Part shown: positions 12,166-23,105 of the stretch, piece after piece
How the letters are laid out: the number at the start of each line of letters is the position of its first letter
Position numbering within the stretch: position 1 is the stretch's first letter
Origin: Euryodendron excelsum
Taxonomy: Eukaryota > Streptophyta > Magnoliopsida > Ericales > Pentaphylacaceae
Length of the DNA: 64,000 nucleotides
Direction of reading: 5' to 3'
Assembly (NCBI GenBank): GCA_033060915.1
Contig: CM065377.1
Span: 60,336,183 to 60,400,182 of the forward strand
Notes under the pieces: model-generated
Told to the model about the DNA's origin: nothing
Seen by the model: the letters and a program-made list of their open reading frames with translations, nothing else
Databases searched by the model: none
Position numbers and translations under genes: made by a program

Positions 12166-12623
12166 GCTTTTGCTTCTTTTTTAGCTATTGGAGCAGTTGT
12201 ATAATTGTTATGTTGCTAAATTTGTAACCTTAGTGGATGAACTGCTGAAGTGTGTCAACCTTTTATTCCTATGACGTTTGTCAACCTATTATATTGCAAT
12301 TGAATTCGCAATAAAATTGTTTCCTTTTGTGGCTATTAAAACTATTATAATTGATTTTTGTTTTTAATTGTCAGTGCACTGGTCTGTCTCTTTTTCCCTG
12401 CTGTGACGGGAATTATAGTAGGTTCAAATAGGTCTAGCTGCCTCTCTAAAAGACACTCAGCGTTCTATCCCTATTGGAACACTTGCTGCAACTCTTACAA
12501 TTTCTGGTTTATATCTTATTTCTGTGGTGTTATTTGGAGCTCTTGCAACAAGGGAGAAGCTTTTGACCGACAGGTATTCCTTTCATACGGTTTATTAAAT
12601 TGTTGCCTCAAGGCAGGCCTGAA

Positions 12624-13398
12624 TAGGGATGGCAACCAAGCGGGTATGGGATGGGACCCCTCATCCCGACCCCGCCCTGCCAAGAAAAAGCTTTTCCCAT
12701 CCTTGTCCCAAATTCGGGATGGGTTTGCAGCATTAATTCCATCCCCGACCACCGTTTCCTCAATCATCCTCATCCCCGCCCCATCCCAACCCATTTCCGC
12801 ACTTGTACATCTCAAAACAAAGAATAGATGAAAAAGCCTACATATTTGCAACTTTTAACCCATTCATGTTCTCTTGATTTTATTGTTGATTCAGATTTTA
12901 CATCTTGTGCTCTTCAATATGTATTGATAGAGAGAGAGAAGCCATCGCTGATAGCAATCACATGACGATGGGGTTTTTACCTCAACACCAAGTTTTGATG
13001 GCAATAGCCACCAAGCCCACCAACTTGCTGGTAATATGTATAGATAAAAGATAAATAGATAAGGATAGATATAGAGAGAGAGAGGGGGATGAAATAAAGA
13101 GATAAGGAAGAGAGAGAGGGATGAAGCAGAGAGAGGGGGAAGAGTGACAGCGGCTGTGTTTGTAGATAGATAGAAATGGAATGAGCCCTAATATATTATG
13201 TATATATACATATGACATATATGTAATCAGGTCGGGGCGGGGATCAACACTTTTAACCCGTTCCGTCCCGAACTCGACTTGGATTTAATTTTCATTTTCC
13301 ATGCCCGCTCTTACCCCGATTACAACACTCCCAAACCCGTCCCAATACGAGTGGGGCGGGGCGGAGACCCAAAAAATCGGGTTAAATTGCCATCCCCA
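12624..13398. mobile_element. hAT-like non-autonomous element with GGGATGGCAA ends
   Basis: The element begins TAGGGATGGCAAC and ends TTGCCATCCCCA, an inverted pair of about 12 bp. The flanking 8-mers GGCCTGAA and TGCATGAA agree at six of eight positions, a plausible aged 8-bp TSD. The inside has GGGACCCCTCATCCCGACCC-like and TTAACCCGTTCCGTCCCG-like sub-ends, with GA-rich sequence in the middle (13060-13140). It carries no transposase. It inserted just downstream of the second CCC1-like exon. Confidence 0.65.
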
Positions 13399-14255
13399 TG
13401 CATGAAGCTAGTTCTTTCCTTTTGCTCTAATGGTAGCATAGATGTGCCTAAGAACTTTTTTGTAAGTTATTTCAATATTTTGTCGCTGTACATTGTTCCT
13501 TGTGTTAAATAATGTGCATTTTGGTTATTTTTGTGTGCGCGCGCCACCAGGAGTGGTTGTTTTTGGTTTCTTTAAAGAACTTCAATTTTAAAAACTCAAC
13601 CAGAGTCAAATCACTGGGGAGGGTGTCCACTTGGGGCCTTTGTGAATGTTTTTGTTGTTTACTTTACCTGCCTTTTTAATAACTAATTTTTTTGACTTAA
13701 TTGTTTTTGATCAGCCCCAATCTAAACAATTGTCAGTGTTTGAATGTTGCTGCAAACAAAGGCAATAGCATTGAAAGAAACATTCCAATGGTTTTTTTTC
13801 TTCTCTTAGCTCCTTTTTTCTTGCAGTGAATGCACTTAGAAGTGTATTATTATTATTTTTTTTGCTTTGGATGTAATCCATTTGCTATCTGTTGGTATTA
13901 TTAAATATATAACAACTTTGTAAACTCAACTCTAAGCTTAAAAAACTATGTTATGCCACAAAAGATGCAATTTAAAACAAAAGAAAAATAGAATAACCAA
14001 AAAAATCCTAAAAATAAAACAACAAACAATAAGAAGAGAATTTTGGTATTAATTTGGGTAATTTACAATTGTTCACATATAAGCCTTCAGTTATTCTTGA
14101 AAAAATATTTTGTATTGCACTTCTATTTGTGTGTGCCCATCTTAGTAATATGTATGCATCCATCAGCAAGTTTGAATCAGACACAGAAAAATGTGGAGGC
14201 TTTCCTATGTGCTTTTATTATTTTACACGGAAAAGAATTTGAAGAGAGGATAGAG

Positions 14256-14692
14256 CATAGTAATGAATCTCGTATCGGCACCGGGAATGCCGGCCAGTAC
14301 GTTCATTCAGTACAAATAAATGGTGGTATCGTACTGATAAAGGTACCGGCCAATACCAGCGATACCGCCTAATACCGGTGGTATCGAGAATACCAGACGG
14401 TATCCGTTTTATGTAATTTATTTTAAAAATTTAATGATAATTGTCAATTAAAATTTATTTTAGGCATATACTAAACAATAATATGTCTTTTAAGTATTTG
14501 TAAATATATTTTTGGGTTGGATAACTCGTTTAGATTATATTAAAACCCTTGACATTTTAAATATATATATTTTTATAGCATATAATATTTATGGTGATAA
14601 ATCCGAGACGATACTCGGTATTACACCGATATCGATACGTGCCGTACCAATAACAAAAAAAGTACTTTAACCGGTACAAGATTAATAACTTT
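14256..14692. mobile_element. MITE with GGTATCG repeats and perfect 9-bp TSD
   Basis: The left end reads AGTAATGAATCTCGTATCGG and the right end, reverse complemented, AGTTATTAATCTTGTACCGG (16 of 20 match). The 9-mer AGGATAGAG flanks both sides (14247-14255 and 14693-14701). The inside has many GGTATCG/CGATACC and ACCGGTA words on both strands and no coding capacity. A 9-bp TSD points to a Mutator-like MITE. Confidence 0.75.
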
Positions 14693-15885
14693 AGGATAGA
14701 GTCATAGTTAGAGATGATCAAAAGAGAAAGAGAGGGCTTACCAGTTCTTGGCCAAGAAGATGGCTGGCAACTAGCCCAGAGAGTGAGAGTCATGGGAAAT
14801 TAAAAAAAAAATTTGTTAACTAAAGCAGTTGCAGAGTTTGTAGGGGATGCGGTGGCAATTGCAGTGTTTGAGTTTTCATATTTGCCGCATAAATTTAAAA
14901 GAAGACCAAGGTTACATGAAGGGTGAAAAATCATCTATTATGGACACTTTTGGAAAAAGAAAAAGAAATACAGTTTCTATTTATACATTAGTTTTGGTAA
15001 TTCATGTATCTAAATTAATAGTTGAGAGAATTAATGAGATAGAGAAGATGCATTTAATGTGAATTCGTGGATACAATGTATAGTGGTATAAGTGTTAATC
15101 TAAAAATACATGAATTAAATAAATATATTAGATCTATTAATTAAATATAATGAACCAAAAGACAGCTCAAATAATTACAAACTATTAATTCTTTTTGAAA
15201 ACAAAAAAATATAAACTTGAGAGCCATTCAAAATGTGCCACTTGTCGCTACCACAGCAATAGTAGCCTCATTTTCTGTATTGTATGTAGATATTGTTATA
15301 AGTTTAAATTGCTTTTAACTATAGTCTGTTATCCATGTTTTGTTTTATATTAAGAAAAGAAATGGTCGTGGTTTTTCTTTAATTAAATATAATTAAATGC
15401 TCTAGATATCAATAATTTTTTGAAGATTTAGATTTTGTAAGGGTGTCCTTAATCTGAAGATGAATAGTGTGTTCACTTTTATAAATTAGTGTCTAATAAA
15501 AAATGCTATTGGTTATCACTTGCCAGACAAAGGATGTCATAATGTATTCTAATAATCTGAACCTTCAGTAAAATTTGACTGCAGTTATTTTGAGTAGTTC
15601 GGCGTGTAAACTGTCTTTGCTATTCTTGAAGAACTGTGTGGTTGGGATTTATGATTGAATGATCTGCAGTCTGATGTGTATAGGTTTTTTCCCTTCTTTG
15701 ACTGTCTGTATTCTTGATGCTTCACAATTATTTTCTTGCATTTAGATTCATTCTAGAACCATATAAGTAAATTACCGTAATGGTTACTGTATAAACTTTT
15801 TAACCTCTAGGCATTTAACTCTTACATTCTTATTTTACTTCTCATTTCCTTATTTCTTTATGACGAGGCTTTCTTCAAGCATTAG

Positions 15886-16240
15886 AGGGTGGTTGGCATA
15901 GGTATTGTTATTCGAGACTACAAAGGTGAAGTAATAGCAAGCATGACAGAGAAAGTCCAGTATATGGAGGATATTGCATGTATTGAAGCTCTAGCAGCCT
16001 TCAAAGCTACTATTTTGCCTTGGAACTGAGAATTTGTAAGGTACAATTAGAGGGTGATTCTATTTTTGTTATGTCAGCAATTTGGGATGATTTGGCTATG
16101 TTGTCTTCTTTCGGACACATAGTCATGTGGTTGTGGAATTGGCAAGGCTACTCCAATTATTCAGCATGTCTCATATTGCACGGAAAGCAAATAGGATAGC
16201 ACATTGTTTGGCCAAAATGGTGATTGTACTTTAAAAAGTA
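15886..16240 (+). pseudogene. RNase H (RVT_3) relic of a non-LTR retrotransposon or RNase H-like gene
   Basis: Three consecutive frames give an RNase H fold signature: VVGIGIVIRDYKGEVIAS with an acidic Asp, then ACIEALAAFKAT carrying the catalytic Glu, then ALELRICKVQLEGDSIFV with the next Asp, and finally HIARKANRIAHCLAKM with the C-terminal His. Frameshifts at about 16020 and 16135 separate them. No reverse transcriptase is found beside it. The 'RxaNxxAHxLAk' ending is typical of LINE-derived RNase H and of the many stand-alone plant RNase H-like genes. Confidence 0.75.
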
Positions 16241-17039
16241 CAATTGGAGTCTTAATTATAAGTTAGTGATAGTAATTATTTATCTATTATTTATTATTTT
16301 AATATAAAATTAGTTTTATTTTACGTTTTTATGCCTTGTGCAATTTGCAGTTAAAATCGAACAAAATAAAAACGGCATGCAACAGACATTTATTTAGGTG
16401 TTAATTTAATATATATATATATATATTACGACAAATTACATAAATGGTCCTTGTAGTCTGTAGTTTTTTTCAAGTTTTATTTTGGTTTCTGTTGTTTTAA
16501 TTGTAACACATTTACCCTCGAAGTTAAACAAAGTTGCAGAATTAGTCCAATTTGAGACGTCTGTCTGGCAAATTGACGAAAAAACATCACGTGTAGTTCA
16601 ATTGCCATTTTTCGTGGGCAAAATAGTAAAACCATGCCTTCTTTCTCTCCAAACAATATATTTATATATAGATGCAAGACTTAACCCTAATATTTTATTA
16701 TTGTTCCCAAAATTCCAAAATGACCCTAAGTTTTGAAAATTACTGAGTTGCTTCCCTATGAGGTGAGTTATTACCGAGAATGCTCAAATAGTATGCATTA
16801 GATATTTAAATTTTAAATGGAAGACTTTGTGAAAATAACTTAAAGAAATTATCAGAATTTTACAATTAAGTGAGCTATAGGAAGCTATTTCAGAGAGGCT
16901 TTAATGAGCCCATTTAAGAGAAGCTCACTCTTAAGCGTGCTATAGCGAGCTATCTTACTCGTCTTTTTGGGTAATTTTGTGATATGCTTCTGTATATAAC
17001 AACAATGTATGCACTATTTGTGTAGGATTAACAAATTTA

Positions 17040-17800
17040 TGAAAGAATTGAAGCATATAAAGATCTTAAAGTTAGTAATGGATCTAATGGTATACGTAGT
17101 ATACTTCTATCCAGGTTTTCAATACTAATACTTACTCCATAATTACATTTCAAACAAATGCTTTCTCTATGAAACATATCAAGTACATTTGCCAAGATTT
17201 GATGCTAAAGTCATGTACTTGGCATATTATTCAAGCACATGGACTTAATTATGTTAATTCAATCATGCATTTGAAGCGTTATATGTGCCACACCTAGAGG
17301 TCTTTCACGGAGGACTTGTAATACACTGGCATCTCGATATGACATGATTGGGGAGTCATCCTTCACACTTTATAGTTGTCTTTCTATACGCCACTAGTAA
17401 GCGTGTCTTTTTATGGCTTTCCCGTCTAACGGTTAGACCCTATGAATGTGATTTGATGAAATCTTAGTTAGATCCTTTTGTCATTATGAAACTATATGAG
17501 CATCTTATAAATGGAAAGTCTACATGAGATTTGTGATACCCTATGATTTCTCTTCAAGAGCATGCATCATTTCAATCTCATATGTTATAAATGCTTATCT
17601 ATTGCTCAAATCAAGTCGATGATATATTTTTTGTCCTTCAATTGCTTCATTACTCATTGGGCTTGCAGTTCATCCCGATGTTTAATATTCAAGGGAATTA
17701 AGAGTAAGGACCTAGTTATACTTTTGCAAAAGTTTTGATGGAGTTGCATGGTGGTGGATGCTTGAAGACTTGTACCATATGTTGCTAATGATGCATGTTA
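17040..17800 (+). repeat. Diverged LTR relic of the family at 38.5 and 50.5 kb
   Basis: It shares ordered words with the solo LTR at 50514-52213: AGTAATGG, then TTATATGTGCCA...GAGGTC near 17280, and later CTTCAATTGCTTCATTACTC followed by TGGGCTTGCAGTTCAT, matching CTTCAATTATTCTATTATTC and TGGGCTGGTAGCTCAT there. Ends are not preserved. The relationship is by eye and the limits are approximate. Confidence 0.45.
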
Positions 17801-18250
17801 TATTTTGAGTTCATAGATCATGTCTAAACTTATTGATTCCTATTCACCTTTAAGACCCTTTCGAAGTACATCCACACTAAGGAGGCGAAGCAAAAGACGG
17901 ATATTCAAGCATGCAATCCAATTTTTATTTTGTTTCAACAAGTGTCAAGTGGAGTGAATGTGCACTAGCCAATGAAGATTTTGGCCAGTTCATCAGTAGC
18001 AAATTTGTGGATGGTACAGAGGGTTTGTGAATAGCTCATTGTGCAGGAAAACATATTCGTTACTGAGAGAGTTACACAAATGAAAGAATTTTAGAGAGAT
18101 GCCAAGGATATTGCCTAAAGCGACAAATTACATTTAGCAGCTGATCTGGTGTTCCATGTGGCTGGTCCACATCAGCCCCTCAAACATTCAATTTTCTCTT
18201 AAAATCATGGAAGGAAAGGAAATACAAATAAGATTAAAAAAAACAGCAAA

Positions 18251-18570
18251 GGGTTAAACTATATTTAACACCCTACATTTTATACGAAATCTCAATTCAG
18301 GGCTTGTATTTAATTATAACAATCAAGTCCTTACATATACAAAAAAATTTCAATGTTAGCGTTTTGTCATATGTTGACTTACCGACCAGAAAGCCTATGT
18401 TATTATATGGTTCTAGGACTTAATTATTACAATTAAAAATATAAGTCCTCTAATTTAATAGATACTAACAAAAAGTTAACATTAAAACTTTTTTAAAATG
18501 TAAAGTTTATTTGTAACAATTAGAAGTACAGATCTTGAAACGAAATTGCATACAAAAGTGTAATTTACCC
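18251..18570. mobile_element. MITE with GGGTTAAAC... ends, next to the CAT1a 3' end
   Basis: The left end is GGGTTAAACTATATTTAACA. The right end, reverse complemented, is GGGTAAATTACACTTTTGTA. Flanks AACAGCAAA and AAAAGCAAA (9 bp, one mismatch) look like a TSD, suggesting a Mutator-like MITE. Similar TTACACTTT ends are seen at 20213-20596 and 30241-30660. It lies about 170 bp beyond the CAT1a stop codon. Confidence 0.6.
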
Positions 18571-18611
18571 AAAAGCAAAAGTGGAGCCCCGACTTTCACC
18601 TCTCCAAAACA

Positions 18612-18617
18612 TTTATT
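18612..18617 (-). terminator. Candidate poly(A) signal of the downstream CAT gene
   Basis: The minus strand reads AATAAA 121 bases after the CAT1a stop codon. Plant poly(A) signals are loose, so this is only a candidate. Confidence 0.35.
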
Positions 18618-18737
18618 ACGACTGGCAATTCTGAATTTCTCCCTCCATGATCTCTCCATGTGAGGCTTTTAGGACACAAACATAAATCTAGAAAAAAAAT
18701 AATAAAAACATGGAAAAAGAATCAACTGGAAACTATT

Positions 18738-21527
18738 CTAGGTACTAGGACTTGCTTGAGAATTTTGACTATTTACACCATTATACCCAAACTCAATCTC
18801 CTCTTCAAAGCCAGACTCTAGCTTATGTTCAATCCTCCTCCATTGCCCCTCATATTTCTTTGCTGTGTCATACGAGGCATGCAATCCGAAGAACAAATAG
18901 TACAACAAGAGAAAGGCAGTCCAAATCCCGAACCTAATGAATGAATCCTTATCTAGAGACCCAAGAAGGAATATGTTGATGGCAATCGAGGCCGATGGCA
19001 ACCAAGGCACTAAAGGGACACCCCAGAGTTTTGCTTCACGTGCACGAGGAACAAAAACCTTAAGTCCCACAGTCGCCAACACCCAAATTGGCACTGTTAT
19101 GCAGTACCCGACCCAACCATTCTCGCTACGAGCCCAGTAAGTAGCAGTGGCAATTGAAGATCCAAGTACGAGTAAAAGACACAAAGTGAGTTTATTCCGA
19201 TCTGCTGTTGAGGTCACGCCGGTTACATAATACCGGCGGACAAGAAGGGCAAGGGCCACAAGCATGAAGACGAGAAGTGTTGAGATTGAGAGTAGGTTTG
19301 AGAGAATATCCAGATTTGTGAAGAAGGCAATGATTGCAGTGGCAGCAAGCATGGAAACAGTGGCATTAACCGGCGTCCCAGTCTTCGCATCGACTTGGGC
19401 AAACCACGGCGGCATCATGTGGGTACGTGCAATGTGGGTCAGATACCGAGCCTGACCCACAGCCCCGACGAGTAAAACCGATGTCATACCTTTCAATGCT
19501 CCGACGGCGACAAGATGTTTAGCCCAATCCCACCCAACAACTTGGAAGGCCACGGAGAATGGGGCGTCAGGATCAATTGTATTGTACGGTTGCATGAGGC
19601 ATAGAGTTATGGCCAACAAGCAATAGACAGTTGTAGTGATTACCGTTGAGCCGACAAGACCAATGGGGATGTCTCGAGCCGGATTCTGTGTCTCCTCTGC
19701 CAATGTAGAGACAACATCAAACCCAAGATAGGCAAAGAACAACACTGCCGAAGCTTGGAAGACGCCGCGAGGGCCAAAGGGAGCAAACGGGGTGTAATTC
19801 TTGGTATCGGATTTGGTAAGGCCGGCTATGATGATGAAGATAATTATGAGAATGTGGACAATGGAAGCAATGTAATTGAGACGTGACGAGCCTTTGGTGC
19901 TGACAACGGCGATGATGGAGATGATGGTGATGACGACGACGGCTATCGGGTCAAGGTGGTTGTAGCCGAATGCAAGAGCATGAGCATAGATACGAAAATC
20001 GTCCGGTTTGTGGTTGCAGAGGGTGGCAAAGTAGGATGTCCATGAACGGGCCACAGCAGCGCCGCCAATTACGCACTCGAGGAGGATGTTGCCGGCAGCT
20101 ATGAAAGCCACAAAGTCACCAAGTTCCACTCTTAAGTAGGCAAATGAGCCACCTGAAAATTTTGAGAGATTATATTTCAATGCTTCCTTTACCTAGCTTA
20201 TGAAAAATTTTAAGAGTAATTACACTTTAAACCCTTATAGTATGAACAAATATTAAATGATCTCCTTGTTGTTCAAAAGTGAACACATAACTTTCTTATA
20301 ATTTAGAGTTATTTGTAAAATAGATAGAATCATGACAGATTTTGTGAAATGACAAAAATAGTCTTATAAATAACAACTCTTTGTTTTGACATAAAAGAGT
20401 AAGATTGTATTTTTTGTCTTTATTTTGGAGAGATAAAATGACAAAAATATCTTTGTAACCGAATTACCATTAATTCTAACGGTATCCATTTATTTCACAG
20501 TTAAATTCAAATCACAAGTAGAATATATGTTCACTTTCAAATTATATAGAAACTATGTGATTTTCGCTCAAATCACAAAAGTATAAAGTGTAATTAGAAA
20601 AATTTTATTCTATAAAATAATGTGTCTTGATGAAAGTTTTTTTACTTTAAAATAAATACTAATCATAATGGCTTTTAATTACAAATTTTTCACTGTCACA
20701 TCATTATATATGCAAATTTTGTATAATTTTTTTTTATAAAAATAACATTTTCCTTTGTAAAGGGTAGGTTAATGATCCTAACTCTTTCATTTTGAATCAG
20801 CTTCAGAACCATTTTACTTGGTTGGAAAGCTATTTCAACGTAATAAAAGTGGGTCAAAACTAATTTTGAAAATTATGATTTTCTGGTCACAAAAATTGAG
20901 GTCAAAGTGAACCCTATAGCAGGGCGATTTGATCAATTTGCACACTGCACTTTTGAGCAAATGTAACCTTATTGAGGGCTTCCAAGGGTTTGGGAAACAG
21001 AACAGCTAGAAGGATGTTTAGTGGTTTGAAATTCATACTCCAATCCATAAAAGAGTGGGGACAAAATGGGGTGTCTAAAGTAGCCATATAGCAATTGGAA
21101 GCAAAAAGCAATTTTGCATACCTGCAACAGGGATCTCCACTGCGAACTCAGTGTAACAAAAGACAGAAAGTAAGGCGGAGACACCAGAGACGACGTAGGA
21201 CAGGACGATGGCAGGGCCAGTATGGTCACGAGCCTCCAGGCCAGTGAGAACGAAGATGCCTGTGCCGATGACGGCACCCATGCCGAACCACAACAGGTCC
21301 CACCAAGTGAGGGTCTTCTTCATCTCATGCTGGCTCCGAGCCTTCACCTCCAACTCAGCCGAGTCAAGGGACCGGGTCACGACCCGGTCCATCAGCCTCG
21401 CTGGAGTTTCCTTCAATGCCCTCGCATAATTCCCCCAACTCTGGAATGATTCTTCAGGGAGAAAATTGTCTTTTGAGCATGAGCAACCCCTCTTCCTGAT
21501 TCCCACTCCATCATTGCCGTAAGCCAT
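18738..21527 (-). CDS. CAT1: Cationic amino acid transporter, CAT1 type (copy a)
   Basis: Two coding exons: 21527-21122 and 20152-18738, joined across a 969-bp GT-AG intron within a Gly codon of ...VEIPVAGGSFAYLRVELG. The protein is 606 aa, close to the family's usual ~590. It is an amino acid-polyamine-organocation (APC) family permease that imports basic amino acids (Arg, Lys, His) with protons. CAT1 of Arabidopsis is reported at the plasma membrane. The N-terminus (IRKRGCSCSKDNFLPEESFQ) and core motifs (TWWDLLWFGMGAVIGTGIFV; FFAYLGFDVVSTLAEETQNP; GTPVNATVSMLAATAIIAFF) place it in the CAT1 clade rather than CAT5. About 14 hydrophobic segments are expected for the family. The start ATG lies two bases after a TTTTTTAG leader-intron acceptor. 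A paralogue lies 4.4 kb upstream. The intron carries a MITE. Expression cannot be judged from sequence. Confidence 0.95.
20213..20596. mobile_element. MITE in the CAT1a coding intron, 11-bp TSD
   Basis: Left AGAGTAATTACACTTTAAAC and right (reverse complement) TAATTACACTTTATACTTTT form inverted ends. GAAAAATTTTA occurs on both sides (20202-20212 and 20597-20607), a perfect 11-bp duplication that fits a Mutator-type insertion. No coding capacity. The paralogous intron at 24497-25680 shows no such element, so the insertion postdates the CAT duplication. Confidence 0.7.
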
Positions 21528-21529
21528 CT

Positions 21530-22174
21530 CTAAAAAACAAAAAAAAAAAAGGGGAAAAAATAAGAAGAAGGAGGAGAAAAGAAGAACATGCTTTGTTTGG
21601 TTCGCTAGAAAATAGTCTCAAGTTATAACTGGCCTGGTATGATAACTCCAAAGATAAATTTTTTAGGTTAACCAATTACATAAACAAGCTGTTTATGGTT
21701 TTATTTCTTCTCCACAAACAATAAAAAGGAGGAGGGAAGAAGACGAAGAAGAAAAGTGAAAATGGAGACAGTTTTTGGTACGTTTGGTTGCTGAGAAAAT
21801 GTTCCAGTTGGAAAAGAAACTGAAGGTTTGAACCTTGGATTCTTTACCACTCCAGAAGCAGCAAAACAAAGAACTTCGCTAAATTGAGTTGCTTGTTTCA
21901 GATTTAGCAATAAAAAAACTCTCAGGCAAACAAAACACAACCGAAATTTTATATATTTTTATTATCTTTTTCCTACATTTCAACCAAACGAGGAATTTTT
22001 CTCAGAGAACACATCTGAGGTACATTCAAAATCAATGCGTTTAATCGGAGAATAGCAGATTTACAAAGAAATGATCAGATTTGAAAGTTAAACCAAATTC
22101 AAATGGTTGTATGAAAAAGAACTTATTGAAATTTCTGAAATAAAAAAAAACCAGCACCAAATGGTAGAATATAC
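21530..22174 (-). other. Leader (5'UTR) intron of CAT1a
   Basis: On the minus strand a donor CAGAG|GTATAT at 22175/22174 and an acceptor TTTTTTAG ending at 21530 bracket 645 bp just before the AG-ATG start. The upstream non-coding exon (from about 22395 to 22175) shares GGAAGCTTTTGAATCAAAAT with the same position in the paralogue, supporting a transcribed leader exon. Confidence 0.65.
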
Positions 22175-22339
22175 CTCTGTTTCGAAGATTTTGATTCAAA
22201 AGCTTCCAAGAAATTAAAAAATGAGCAGAGTCATCAGTGAAACAGAGTGAGATGCTTCCATATAGAAATCTCTGTTCTTTGTCCAGCCAAGAGAGTAGCG
22301 ATCGATGCAAAGAATCTTATAGAAAATACAATACAATGC

Positions 22340-22445
22340 CTTTGATTGGCAATAAACAATCAAAAAACTTTTATCCAGTAATCAATTAAATCGTTGCAGA
22401 ACCACATGCAAGTCAGCGACGACTTTTTATATAAATATAAATGTA
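22340..22445 (-). promoter_or_regulatory. CAT1a core promoter region
   Basis: A TATATAAA motif (minus strand, 22427-22434) lies in a block conserved with the paralogue (TATATA...AAGTCG). A conserved CCAATCAAAG sits at 22340-22349 and may be in the first exon. The transcription start is inferred near 22395. Confidence 0.5.
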
Positions 22446-23032
22446 TATATATATATATATAATCTATACGCATTGTTCTTGCTGGCCATGCGAGCAGACA
22501 ACGAAGCCAATTCTCTATTAGTGTTTGCTGAAGATGAGTTACACTTTACAGATACTAAGTCTTGATTATGGAGTCATTGCAAAACCATGCTAATATATTT
22601 TTAAGATGCCATTGAATCTAGAGGAGAAGATGCATACCCAAAACTTCTGAAAGTAAATGCAATTTGCAACTGCTTGTCTGATCTTTAAATCTACAATTGA
22701 ACTCTGCATGGGAGCCCCAAAAAAAAAAGAAAAAATTTTGAGTAGAACCCTCGAACACCGGTCGTTAAATGAAAAATATCAAATCTTGTTTCTCAAAATG
22801 ATCAAACAAATTATGAAAATTGTTGAGTTCTTTCAAAAATAGTTGTGCAGAAAATATCACCAAAATAATATGACCATGACGTTTTTATAATTAGGAGTCC
22901 AGGTTATGATTATTCTGTTTAGAGTGAAGTGTTCAAATTCAATCACATTACTGCATGTATATAAATTTTTTTTTTATTAATAGCATTATCCCATAAGTTA
23001 TATATGTTATATTAATACATGATTCAAGTAAG

Positions 23033-23038
23033 TTTATT
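23033..23038 (-). terminator. Candidate poly(A) signal of the upstream CAT gene
   Basis: The minus strand reads AATAAA 68 bases after the CAT1b stop codon. Confidence 0.35.
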
Positions 23039-23105
23039 AACTGTGAGTAATCCCCCCAAATGATATAGCTTTGTGTGCATTCATCAAATAAACTGGAAAC
23101 CTATT

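Larger units (their letters stand above)
10410..12573 (+). pseudogene. CCC1: CCC1-type cation-chloride cotransporter pseudogene (exon 1 plus one inner exon)
   Basis: Exon 1 (10410-10603) starts at an ATG and encodes 64 residues plus two bases. Its RPVVAHDNDRGVLEMSSLDP and GSSSS matches the conserved N-terminus of plant CCC1 (Na-K-Cl cotransporter family, endomembrane). It ends at a good GTGAGC donor. A second exon (12375-12573), with CAG acceptor and GTATTC donor, encodes LVCLFFPAVTGIIVGSNRS. After a 4-bp insertion (AGCT at about 12436-12439) a shifted frame reads SLKDTQRSIPIGTLAATLTI and runs on to EKLLTDR. These are membrane-domain residues around 400-460 of the family. Only 1.8 kb separates the exons, and the hundreds of intervening residues and everything downstream are absent. 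The Gly of the usual VGLFF motif is Cys. A deletion plus frameshift make this a dead copy; exon 1 itself looks undamaged. Confidence 0.85.
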
